Below the pieces are notes generated by a model. The model was not told the DNA's origin, made no database searches, and saw only the letters and a list, made by a program, of their open reading frames with translations. From assembly GCA_027033555.1 (NCBI GenBank), contig JALVLE010000082.1, positions 1 through 15,329 on the forward strand: DNA of 15,329 nucleotides, given 5' to 3'. The position numbers and the translations under genes are program-made. The DNA comes from Caldifarciminota bacterium. GTDB taxonomy: Bacteria; Hydrothermota; Hydrothermia; UBA1063; CAJXJZ01. The stretch's first letter is position 1. Each line of letters begins with the position of its first letter. Below, in pieces: positions 1-6,940 of the stretch.

Positions 1-45
1 CTCCATCTTTTTGGAGACCACCCGTTCAAATATTTTCTTCACCAT
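1..45 (-). CDS. N-terminal fragment of an unidentified protein
   Basis: Only the first 15 codons lie in the window. On the minus strand an ATG at 45-43 opens a frame reading MVKKIFERVVSKKME to the window edge. The frame differs from that of the HD-domain gene it overlaps by 20 bases. The next codon (42-40) is GTG and could be the true start, because GAGG lies three bases before it and directly abuts the ATG. A basic, amphipathic beginning and the coupled position at the end of the operon suggest a real gene, but nothing here identifies a family. The overlap implies translational coupling with the upstream exonuclease gene. Confidence 0.5.
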   Translation of the reverse strand, partial: MVKKIFERVVSKKME

Positions 46-1021
46 CCTCTTTCAAAGATGCGGGATTAAAGAACCTGATATTATCAAGACTTTTTATTGT
101 ATCAGTCCATATATCTCCCTGCTCCTCTGCCTGTTTTAATTTTTCAAAAACACTCCACATCTTTGAGTCTATAACATCCGCGTAGTGCAGTACAAGAGCC
201 TCTGAGGTCATGGGAACCACAGGTGAGCCCCACTCAAGTCTGCCGTGATGGGAGAGAATCATGTGCAATATCCTGAGCTCCATGATTTTAGGAAAACCTA
301 TACCAGGAATAGAGCGGAGATTATCAATTTTGCTTTTCACCATATTATATCCAAGAGCAATATGTCCCAAAAGCCTGCCCTCAGGAGTTCTTTCAAGGGG
401 AAAAACCCTGTATTCTTTGACTTTTCCCACATCATGTAAAAGCGCGCCGGTAAGGAGGAGATCCCTGTCAATTTCTTCATACTCTTTTGCAAGTACAAGG
501 GAAATATTTACGACTTTCAAAGTATGTTCAAGGAGACCACCCACATAATTTTGATGATACATTACAGCAGCCGGAGCCTGTTTGAACATTCTGGCAAAAT
601 CCTGATCCTCAAGGAAAAAGTATTTTAATAGTGCCTTCATGTGTTTGTTTTTAATGGATCTAATATGTCCCAGAAGTTTTTCCCACATAAGAGCAATATC
701 CTTCTCCGTATGGGGAAGATAGTCATAAATATCAGCGTCTTTTAAAAGAGAAATAGCATCTTTGTTGATAATGATTCTTCTCTCCTTATTAAATGTATTT
801 ATGACCCCCTCAATCCTGTAAATTTTCCCCTCTTTAATTATTTCAACCACTTTATCAGCCTCTTCAAAAACAACTCCCTTAATTGTTCCGCTCTTGTCTC
901 TCAAATCCAGTTCAAGCCTGATTCCCTGAGATTTCACAGAACGTTTCAGATCCTTTCTTACAACAAGCACCTCAAGCTCCACTCTGGTATTTTCCTTCTC
1001 TCCTTTAATATCTTTTATCAT
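26..1021 (-). CDS. yhaM: YhaM/Cbf1-type OB-fold and HD-domain 3'-5' exoribonuclease
   Basis: This 331-residue protein has the two-part architecture of YhaM, a cytoplasmic 3'-5' exoribonuclease of Gram-positive and many other bacteria. Residues about 13-92 look like an OB-fold nucleic-acid-binding domain (beta-rich, with LELDLRDKSGTIKGVVF). Residues about 150-290 form an HD phosphohydrolase domain. Visible metal ligands are H166 in LEHT, H196-D197 in LLHDVGK, the H258-H259 pair and D282 in YADVIDSK. The length is close to the usual value of about 310-330. The ATG overlaps the TGA of the upstream OmpA-like gene by four bases (ATGA), so it is translated from the same mRNA as the envelope genes, although its job looks unrelated. 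Family assignment is strong; RNase rather than other nucleic-acid phosphodiesterase activity is inferred from the family. Confidence 0.85.
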   Translation of the reverse strand: MIKDIKGEKENTRVELEVLVVRKDLKRSVKSQGIRLELDLRDKSGTIKGVVFEEADKVVEIIKEGKIYRIEGVINTFNKERRIIINKDAISLLKDADIYDYLPHTEKDIALMWEKLLGHIRSIKNKHMKALLKYFFLEDQDFARMFKQAPAAVMYHQNYVGGLLEHTLKVVNISLVLAKEYEEIDRDLLLTGALLHDVGKVKEYRVFPLERTPEGRLLGHIALGYNMVKSKIDNLRSIPGIGFPKIMELRILHMILSHHGRLEWGSPVVPMTSEALVLHYADVIDSKMWSVFEKLKQAEEQGDIWTDTIKSLDNIRFFNPASLKEDGEENI

Positions 1022-1872
1022 CCAGCTATAACCTCTACTGTGGCTATTTTCAGGTCTCCGGGTGCAAAATAAAGCGGTTCTATCTTAAGTCTCGCCGGAT
1101 CCACCGGCACTCTTTTTAGCATTTCATTGTGCAGAACATTTAATCTTTTGGTAAGAAGCTCTCCTGGATTGCCTCTTACCCTCATAATAAGCATACCAAA
1201 TATATGCTCCTTAAGGAAATTGGCAATTTCATCCAGACGCTCTCTGCTGTCTGAACGCAGCTTATAAGAGTTTTTTATAAATATTGAATCAGCCACCATT
1301 TTAAGAATATATCTGTCCTTTATCTTTCCTTTTATACCCGCCACTTTAATATCATACCCTATTATGTTCCTCTTTCTGTCAAACTTATCCACGTACGTCA
1401 GAATTGAGGAATAAGTTGCCCCTGGAATAATGTACTCGTCTGCGTATCTTCCATCCCAGGTAACATACGAAGGAGGATATCCTTTACCTTCAAATTGTTT
1501 TACCACCTCTCCTCTTGGCCCAAAGATAGCAAGGCTCCATTTCTTTACCCCATACTTCTTAGGAGGTTGCGGCACTTTGATCTTTATATCTGTGACTGCT
1601 ATATTTCTGGAAACAGGGACACGAAGATACACTGGCATAAATTTAATAGAGTTTTTGTAATATTCTTCGCTTAAATTTGATATTTGAAGGCTAAGCTTTC
1701 TCTCTTTTACTCCTGTAAGAGAATCAAGAGGTGCCATGGGACTTGGTAATAAAAGTCCACCCGGTTTTTTAAAATCAGTAATGGTATAAAGGGCTTTATG
1801 TGTTACCACTTCTTTTTCTCTCATTCCTGTGGTATCAGAAAGAATAAAAAACAGTAAAAAGGCCTTAATCAT
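1018..1872 (-). CDS. Exported protein with FlgD-like Ig domain and OmpA-like C-terminus
   Basis: This 284-residue protein begins with a hydrophobic signal segment (MIKAFLLFFILS) and no lipobox cysteine. Residues about 93-177 form an FlgD-like Ig module (KWSLAIFGPRGEVVKQFEGK, then WDGRY at 139-143 and IIPGATY at 148-154). The module closely resembles the C-terminus of the PorV-like barrel protein of this operon. Residues about 195-283 have the spacing of an OmpA/Pal peptidoglycan-binding domain (YKLRSDSRERLDEIANFLKE, then TKRLNVL). However, the family's conserved Asp region (GHTD) reads RGNPGE, so peptidoglycan binding is uncertain. A GGGGAGGT Shine-Dalgarno site precedes the ATG, which lies 15 bases after the TonB-like gene. 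By position it could be the Pal- or anchor-like partner of the system. The OmpA relationship is my pattern match, not a search result. Confidence 0.7.
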   Translation of the reverse strand: MIKAFLLFFILSDTTGMREKEVVTHKALYTITDFKKPGGLLLPSPMAPLDSLTGVKERKLSLQISNLSEEYYKNSIKFMPVYLRVPVSRNIAVTDIKIKVPQPPKKYGVKKWSLAIFGPRGEVVKQFEGKGYPPSYVTWDGRYADEYIIPGATYSSILTYVDKFDRKRNIIGYDIKVAGIKGKIKDRYILKMVADSIFIKNSYKLRSDSRERLDEIANFLKEHIFGMLIMRVRGNPGELLTKRLNVLHNEMLKRVPVDPARLKIEPLYFAPGDLKIATVEVIAG

Positions 1873-1887
1873 TTCCTTACCTCCCCT

Positions 1888-2892
1888 TTATAAAAGCTGG
1901 AATACCACCGTGAGAATTCCCCAATCATCATCCTTGTTTGAGGGCTCAAAAACCCACATTCTCAATGCATCCATAGCAGCCCTGTCAAGATCAGGATAAC
2001 CGGTAGAACGGAGTATTAAAATATTGGGTTTAACCCTTCCATCTCTTGCCACCCAAAATTTCAATATACATGTGCCCTCCTCCCCCTCTCTAAGAGCGGA
2101 AAGAGGATATTTAGGCGAGACCTTTTTTATAATTTTCCGGTTTTTCAGAGGCCCACTTAAACTTATTAAAGGCCTGTTGCTCTTTTTCCCTTTTCCTCCC
2201 TGCCTCAGGCTTATAGAAGGCCTCTGCCTTTGAGGACTTGTTATTCGTGGTACACTCTCTATATCCTTTAATGAATTTTCTCCTGAGCTTACCAGTTTTA
2301 TTCGTCCTCCACCACCTCCACCTCCCACAGACAGTCCTGCACCTGCGTCCTGTATTCCGCTTTTTTCAAGACTGATTCCGCCCCCTACAGGTTGCTCCTT
2401 CAAAATCTCACTGGTGCTTTTTCCTCTACCAGAAAAAGCCAGAACAACATCTGCACCCTCTACATCCACATTCCCGGATGTTGCCTCCAAATCTATTTTT
2501 GCATTCTGTATATCAGGCATGTTATTTGAACTTTCAAGGGATATAGACGGCCCGGCAATTTGAGGCTCTTCTATACTCCTTTCCATCGCGATTTTAGGAG
2601 CTTCAACCTTTTCCACGCTCAGGGATGGACCTTTTTTTGCAAGATCAAGCCTGGGGCCAATTCCCTTTTCCTCTTCTTTTTTGCTCTTTTCAGCTTCTTT
2701 CTGCGCCAAAAGTTTCAATACCTTTGGATTTACTCTGGGACCCACCTTCTCCTCAAGTAGCTCAATTTCCCTGAGCTCTGCAAGAGCTTCTTTCTTTTTT
2801 TCTGCGTATTTGTTTGAATACAGAAGCAACAAGACATGGAATACAATGGAAAAAATAAGCGCACCTATGAATACTCTGCTCTCTGTACTCAT
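1888..2892 (-). CDS. TonB-like energy-transducing protein
   Basis: I start this protein at the ATG at 2892, giving 334 residues. It sits one base after the upstream TAA, and a transmembrane helix follows at once (residues about 7-26, VFIGALIFSIVFHVLLLLYS). The frame could open at 2994, but that extension lies inside the upstream ExbD gene and has no signal-like character. After the helix come a charged Lys/Glu stretch (30-80), a long low-complexity linker (about 85-250) and a TonB C-terminal domain (about 256-320) with SPKYPLSALREGEEGTCIL, RDGRV and DRAAMDALRMWVFEP. The linker is not the usual Pro-Lys/Pro-Glu rod. It repeats short ISLE-like motifs and contains a seven-glycine run (190-196). 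TonB proteins carry proton-motive energy from ExbB/ExbD to outer-membrane partners. Adjacency to ExbB/ExbD genes supports this role; the outer-membrane target is unknown. Confidence 0.88.
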   Translation of the reverse strand: MSTESRVFIGALIFSIVFHVLLLLYSNKYAEKKKEALAELREIELLEEKVGPRVNPKVLKLLAQKEAEKSKKEEEKGIGPRLDLAKKGPSLSVEKVEAPKIAMERSIEEPQIAGPSISLESSNNMPDIQNAKIDLEATSGNVDVEGADVVLAFSGRGKSTSEILKEQPVGGGISLEKSGIQDAGAGLSVGGGGGGGRIKLVSSGENSLKDIESVPRITSPQRQRPSISLRQGGKGKKSNRPLISLSGPLKNRKIIKKVSPKYPLSALREGEEGTCILKFWVARDGRVKPNILILRSTGYPDLDRAAMDALRMWVFEPSNKDDDWGILTVVFQLL

Positions 2893-2893
2893 T

Positions 2894-3301
2894 TTAACTG
2901 CCCTTCTTTTTAATAACCGAAAAAGCCACTCTTTTTGCTCCACTCTTTTTGACAGAATCCAGGATTTCAAGCACTCTCCCAAAATCCAGCTCACTGTCTG
3001 CCCTTATAATAACAAGTTTGTAATATGGGGCCACAGTATCAGCCTCCTCAAGCCTCTTAACAGCCCTTACAAGCGTGTCCAGAGATGCAGGTTTGTCATT
3101 AAGATACAGGCTCCCGTCTTTTTTGATGGAAATGGAAATATTATCCTCAAGGTCTGTCTCCACTACATGAGCTCTTGGGAGATGTACCTTTGTACTTGTC
3201 TTTGTCATAAGAGCAGGGGCTGATGCAATGAGTATAACGAGAACAAGCAAGGAGACACCTGCCATAGGAAAAAGCTTTTCACCTATATCTATTTGATTCA
3301 T
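2894..3301 (-). CDS. ExbD/TolR-family protein lacking the membrane aspartate
   Basis: This 135-residue protein has the ExbD layout: a short cytoplasmic N-terminus, one transmembrane helix (about residues 10-30) and a periplasmic domain (about 45-130) with the familiar ISIKKDGSLYLNDKPASLDTL and FGRVLEILDSVKKSGAKRVAF. In normal ExbD/TolR the helix starts with a Pro-x-x-Asp motif whose Asp is the proton-relay residue. Here the matching stretch is FPMAGVSLL, with Gly15 (codon GGT at 3259-3257) in the Asp position and no other acid in the helix. Its ATG overlaps the stop of the first ExbD gene by four bases. It probably works as the unequal partner of that ExbD in the same motor. Family membership is secure; the specialised role is inferred. 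Confidence 0.87.
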   Translation of the reverse strand: MNQIDIGEKLFPMAGVSLLVLVILIASAPALMTKTSTKVHLPRAHVVETDLEDNISISIKKDGSLYLNDKPASLDTLVRAVKRLEEADTVAPYYKLVIIRADSELDFGRVLEILDSVKKSGAKRVAFSVIKKKGS

Positions 3302-3735
3302 GCCTTTTTCTTCCCCTTTCTCTTTAAAATAAGAACGCTTTTTGCTCCGAGCTGTTTGGAAAGGTCTATAAGATGAATAACCTTACTATACACCACACTG
3401 GAATCTGCGCTAACTACCACCCGTTTGGTAGTGCTTCTCTTCAAAAGCTCAGGAAGCAACTTTTTAAGAGAATCAATTGTTATTTTCTCCTCGTTCAAAT
3501 AGAGATTACCCTCCGCATCAAGGTAAATTACAACCTTTGTTTGTTCACTTTTTATTTTCACATTTTTACGTGCTCTTCCTGCAGCTGCTCTCTGCACAAA
3601 AATCCCGGATTCCATAATAAATGGAATGGAGAGTACAAACATTATAAGGAGAGAAAGGGTAATATCCACCATCGGTGCAAGGTTTACCATGTTTTTTTTG
3701 CTGTCTTTCCTCTTTTTCTTTCTTCTGTCTCTCAT
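3298..3735 (-). CDS. ExbD/TolR-family protein, canonical copy
   Basis: This 145-residue ExbD/TolR protein has a very basic cytoplasmic N-terminus (RDRRKKKRKDSKKN), a transmembrane helix at about residues 19-41 (LAPMVDITLSLLIMFVLSI) and a periplasmic domain with VVIYLDAEGNLYLNEEKITI. Asp24 in PMVD is the conserved proton-relay residue, so this copy should be functional with the ExbB channel encoded next to it. Family knowledge: ExbD dimers sit inside an ExbB pentamer and couple proton flow to TonB movement. The gene overlaps both neighbours through ATGA junctions, which favours balanced synthesis with ExbB and the second ExbD. Whether it belongs to an Exb-, Tol- or Agl-type motor cannot be told from this protein alone. 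Confidence 0.92.
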   Translation of the reverse strand: MRDRRKKKRKDSKKNMVNLAPMVDITLSLLIMFVLSIPFIMESGIFVQRAAAGRARKNVKIKSEQTKVVIYLDAEGNLYLNEEKITIDSLKKLLPELLKRSTTKRVVVSADSSVVYSKVIHLIDLSKQLGAKSVLILKRKGKKKA

Positions 3736-4370
3736 TTCTCCAGCATTTTATTCCATAAAATTTTTCTGTATGAAACTATTTTGCCTGCAAGCGCTTCCAG
3801 GTAATCCTCCATATCTTCAGTTTTCTTGGCATAGTAATTATAAAAAATGAGCGCAGGAATGGCTATCAAAAGTCCAAACTGGGTGGTAAGCAATGCCTCA
3901 GCAATGCCTCCTCCAACAACTTCAGGACCACCAGAACCTGTGACTGCTATATTATGGAAAGCCTTTATAAGCCCTACCACTGTCCCATAAAGTCCAAGCA
4001 GTGGAGCGATAGCCACGATTGTGGCAAGCCCACCAAGAAATTTTTTTGCCCTTGCCACCTCTTCCTGAACCTGTGAGGATAGAAGCTCTCTTAGTTCATC
4101 CTCATCTCGGTCAAGATTATCAACCGCGACACGAAGGACTCTGTGAACCGGGGTATTTTTTGAATAAGCTATACGTTCCAGCCTTTTTCTATCACCATCA
4201 CGAAGGAGTGCTTCTATTTCCTTCACAAACTTGAAATAATCAAACCTGTTTTTTATAAAATACACTGCCCTTTCTATAATGAGAGCGAGTGCAATAACTG
4301 AGGTGGCAAACAAAAGCTGCATTGTATAGCTTCCAAGAATTATTTCAGCAATAGATTTGCCCATTATCAT
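3732..4370 (-). CDS. MotA/TolQ/ExbB-family proton channel
   Basis: This 212-residue inner-membrane protein has the three-helix plan of ExbB/TolQ: helix 1 at about residues 15-39, a cytoplasmic loop (about 40-110), helix 2 at 112-136 and helix 3 at 154-181. The signatures are clear: APLLGLYGTVVGLIKAF in helix 2, and GGIAEALLTTQFGLLIAIPA in helix 3 with the paired threonines (162-163) that line the channel in the family. It would form the oligomeric proton channel driving the two ExbD proteins and the TonB-like protein encoded downstream. AAGGAGG lies seven bases before the first ATG at 4370, deciding that start over the second ATG two codons later. The ATG overlaps the TGA of the TPR gene. ExbB and TolQ cannot be told apart here. 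Confidence 0.92.
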   Translation of the reverse strand: MIMGKSIAEIILGSYTMQLLFATSVIALALIIERAVYFIKNRFDYFKFVKEIEALLRDGDRKRLERIAYSKNTPVHRVLRVAVDNLDRDEDELRELLSSQVQEEVARAKKFLGGLATIVAIAPLLGLYGTVVGLIKAFHNIAVTGSGGPEVVGGGIAEALLTTQFGLLIAIPALIFYNYYAKKTEDMEDYLEALAGKIVSYRKILWNKMLEK

Positions 4371-6940
4371 TGCTGTGCCTCCTTAATTTTTAACTCTGCA
4401 AATCTTTTAATTTCTGCATCCGGTGCTATTTCATATATGTACTTATAAATAGCCAGTGCCTCTTTCTTTTTGCCTTTTGATTCATAAATCTCGGCAGCCT
4501 TTTTAAGGGCATCAACTGCCCCATAGGCATCATTGGATGAATACAAAGCGATACCAAGATTCTTGTAAGCTTTTTCTGCATACTTGGTATCAGGATATTT
4601 ATCAAGCAGCTCCTTAAATACCCGGGCAGCTTTTCTGTATTCTCCTTTTTGTAAAAGCGCCACCCCGTATCCAAAATATGCATCCTGTATGTGCTCACCG
4701 TTAGGGAAAAAGTCAATGTATTTTTTGTAAGCTGAGGCTGAATTATCCCAGTCCTTTATGGTAGCAAAGAGCTGTCCCGCATAGATAAGACTCTTGGGAG
4801 CCTTTTCACTCTTGGGATAGTCAATAGCAAGGGTCATAAAATAATTGGCCGCCTTTCTATATTTTTTCTCCTCATAAAATTTCACTGCCTGATCATATAT
4901 GGCCTGTGCAGCATACTCACTTGTAGGAAACTTTTTTACAAACTTCTTAAGAGCATCTGGATCATTATGACTCAGATAATAAAAAGCCTGGGACATACCG
5001 GTAAGCGCTGCACTTTTCAGTTCATCATCAGGAAATAGCTTTAAAAACTCCTGATAAACATCTATTGCCTTTTCAAAGTCCCTCATATTGAAAAAGTTCT
5101 GAGCTTTAAGTAAAAGGGCACGAGGTGCTCTTTTACCATTAGGGAAACTCTTCAATAGCCAATCTATATATGTATTGGACTTAGCGTATTTCCCTGCCTT
5201 GCTATAGGTATCAGCAAGCCTGTAGGCTGCCTCTTCACAAATAGGAGATGATGCAAACCTTCTTATCAAATTTTCCCACACGCTTACCGCATCTCCATAA
5301 GCTTTCATTGCATAAAGTGCAAATCCTTTATAATAAAGCGCATAAGGTGTTATCCAATCCATATCAGTGAACGTGTTACTAATCGCTGCAAATTCTCTAT
5401 AGGCATCTTTGTAATCCCCTTTGTTAAAATACACCACTCCTAATCCCATATGAGCCTGAATAACAAATAGCGTATCTGTATAAATCTCCGCCACCTCCTT
5501 CAAAACCTCCTCCGCATTATCGTACCGTCCCTCAGCAATATAAGTCCAGCCGAGAGATACTTTTGCATTTCCTACCAGATTTCTTGCTCTATATTTTGAA
5601 ATAATGGATAAATAAACCTTTTCAGCCTCTTCATATCTTGATGTCCTGTAAAGTGCTTCTGCTCTAAGGAGATTTGCCCATCCTGCCCAGACATCATTAC
5701 TCTTATTTAATTCTCTTGCAAACACAGCACTTATTGTGGCAAGCTTATCAGGCCTTTTCTCACGGAGTAGAGATGCAAAATAATAGGTAAGTGCGGGATA
5801 ACGAAGCGCGGTGATAAAATGATTCTCCACAAGGTCTTTAAATTCCGCCTCGGAGAGGGCATATTGTTTTTTCTCAAAATATACAGCACCTGCAAAATAT
5901 GGCCCCATTCCTCCCAAAATACCTCCAGGAAGGAGCGATTTAAGCTGAACTACCGCGAGTTTTAAGTTAGTTGTATCACCGGCAAAATAATAACACTGTG
6001 CAATCCGGAAAAAGGATAAAACCTGCAAATCATTATTTAACACCTGTGAACGCGCTCGCTGAAAGTATTTTATGGCATCCTCATACTTTCCCTCTTTCAT
6101 TTTCGCATTCCCCACAAAATAGGCAGCCAGAGGGGCATACTCAAAAGAAACCTTTTGGGCAAGTGGTAAAAGCTGTTTTATAGACTCCTCAAATTTTCCC
6201 AGCTTATAATAGGAAACTCCCACAAGGTACTTCACATAGTCAAAAAGTGGATGGTCTGGAAAATCCTTAAGGAATCCCTCACCTTTAAACACAACTCCCT
6301 GATAATCTTTATATATAAAAAGCGCTTCAACTATACCGTATTTAATCGCACCTTCCAATTTTGTATTCTGAAAGCTGTCTAACATTGCCCTGTAAAGATA
6401 TATAGCCTCCTTTGGCTTACCGGTAAAAGCATAGGCCCTGCCCTCAAATAATTTTCCCCAGGGGACACTGGTTTTCTCAAAGAATTTAATGGATTCAAGG
6501 TAATTACCTTTTACATACTGTAAAAGCCCTCTTAAAAAATAGTCCCTGCTTGAATTTTTATAATCAGCGAATTTCTCCAACTTGCTTATGTAATCAAGCG
6601 CCCTGTCAGTAAATCCGTTTACCAGATAATAAACAGCAAGATTATAATAAAGCTCTGGCTCAAGATATGTGCCTTTTACTTTCTTCTCCAGTTTTCTGGC
6701 AAGTTTAAGGAATTCCTCGCTTTTTCCCGCATTATAATAGAGCTCCGCATACAAAAACCTTGCCTCCAGTTCATAAGGTGACCCACGAAAGAGAGGATAA
6801 CTCTTTTTAAAAACAGATAAAGCTTCCTCATATTTACCGGCATCCAGAAGGTGCTCCACGTATAGATACCTTTCCCGCAGAGAGGCTAAATTACCCGACA
6901 CCTTTCCAGTTACAATAATGCTAAATAAAAACGCTATCAT
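4367..6940 (-). CDS. Large exported TPR-repeat protein (CpoB/BamD-like repeats)
   Basis: This 857-residue protein consists of an N-terminal hydrophobic signal segment (MIAFLFSIIVTGKVSG) followed by an almost uninterrupted array of tetratricopeptide repeats, roughly twenty by eye. Typical units are GKYEDAIKYFQRA, GDYKDAYREFAAI, KYRKAANYFMTLAIDYPKS and GEYRKAARVFKELLDKYPDT. Units ending in YP-x-S/T followed by an A-rich helix resemble CpoB/YbgF and BamD. No lipobox cysteine is present near the N-terminus, so it is probably soluble in the periplasm or membrane-associated through partners. TPR arrays are protein-docking scaffolds. Placed directly before ExbB, with the barrel gene before it, it is the natural candidate for linking the inner-membrane motor to outer-membrane components. 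CpoB is about a third of this length, so it is not a simple orthologue. The ATG overlaps the previous stop by four bases. Confidence 0.85.
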   Translation of the reverse strand: MIAFLFSIIVTGKVSGNLASLRERYLYVEHLLDAGKYEEALSVFKKSYPLFRGSPYELEARFLYAELYYNAGKSEEFLKLARKLEKKVKGTYLEPELYYNLAVYYLVNGFTDRALDYISKLEKFADYKNSSRDYFLRGLLQYVKGNYLESIKFFEKTSVPWGKLFEGRAYAFTGKPKEAIYLYRAMLDSFQNTKLEGAIKYGIVEALFIYKDYQGVVFKGEGFLKDFPDHPLFDYVKYLVGVSYYKLGKFEESIKQLLPLAQKVSFEYAPLAAYFVGNAKMKEGKYEDAIKYFQRARSQVLNNDLQVLSFFRIAQCYYFAGDTTNLKLAVVQLKSLLPGGILGGMGPYFAGAVYFEKKQYALSEAEFKDLVENHFITALRYPALTYYFASLLREKRPDKLATISAVFARELNKSNDVWAGWANLLRAEALYRTSRYEEAEKVYLSIISKYRARNLVGNAKVSLGWTYIAEGRYDNAEEVLKEVAEIYTDTLFVIQAHMGLGVVYFNKGDYKDAYREFAAISNTFTDMDWITPYALYYKGFALYAMKAYGDAVSVWENLIRRFASSPICEEAAYRLADTYSKAGKYAKSNTYIDWLLKSFPNGKRAPRALLLKAQNFFNMRDFEKAIDVYQEFLKLFPDDELKSAALTGMSQAFYYLSHNDPDALKKFVKKFPTSEYAAQAIYDQAVKFYEEKKYRKAANYFMTLAIDYPKSEKAPKSLIYAGQLFATIKDWDNSASAYKKYIDFFPNGEHIQDAYFGYGVALLQKGEYRKAARVFKELLDKYPDTKYAEKAYKNLGIALYSSNDAYGAVDALKKAAEIYESKGKKKEALAIYKYIYEIAPDAEIKRFAELKIKEAQQ

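Noticed and set aside
1..16. Small inverted repeat CTCCA and TGGAG at the left edge
   Set aside because: It is a five-base-pair stem inside coding sequence, easily expected by chance.
2893..2994. Upstream extension of the TonB-like protein by 34 residues
   Set aside because: It lies entirely inside the ExbD gene. It would bury the membrane helix behind a sequence with no family match, while the ATG at 2892 directly follows the ExbD stop and precedes the helix.
2681..3223. A 180-residue open frame on the plus strand
   Set aside because: It is antisense to the ExbD and TonB-like genes, rich in Ser/Phe/Leu as expected for a shadow frame, and has no plausible ribosome-binding site or family pattern.
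3373..3804. A 143-residue open frame on the plus strand
   Set aside because: It is antisense to ExbD1 and ExbB, which have unmistakable family motifs; the composition is shadow-like.
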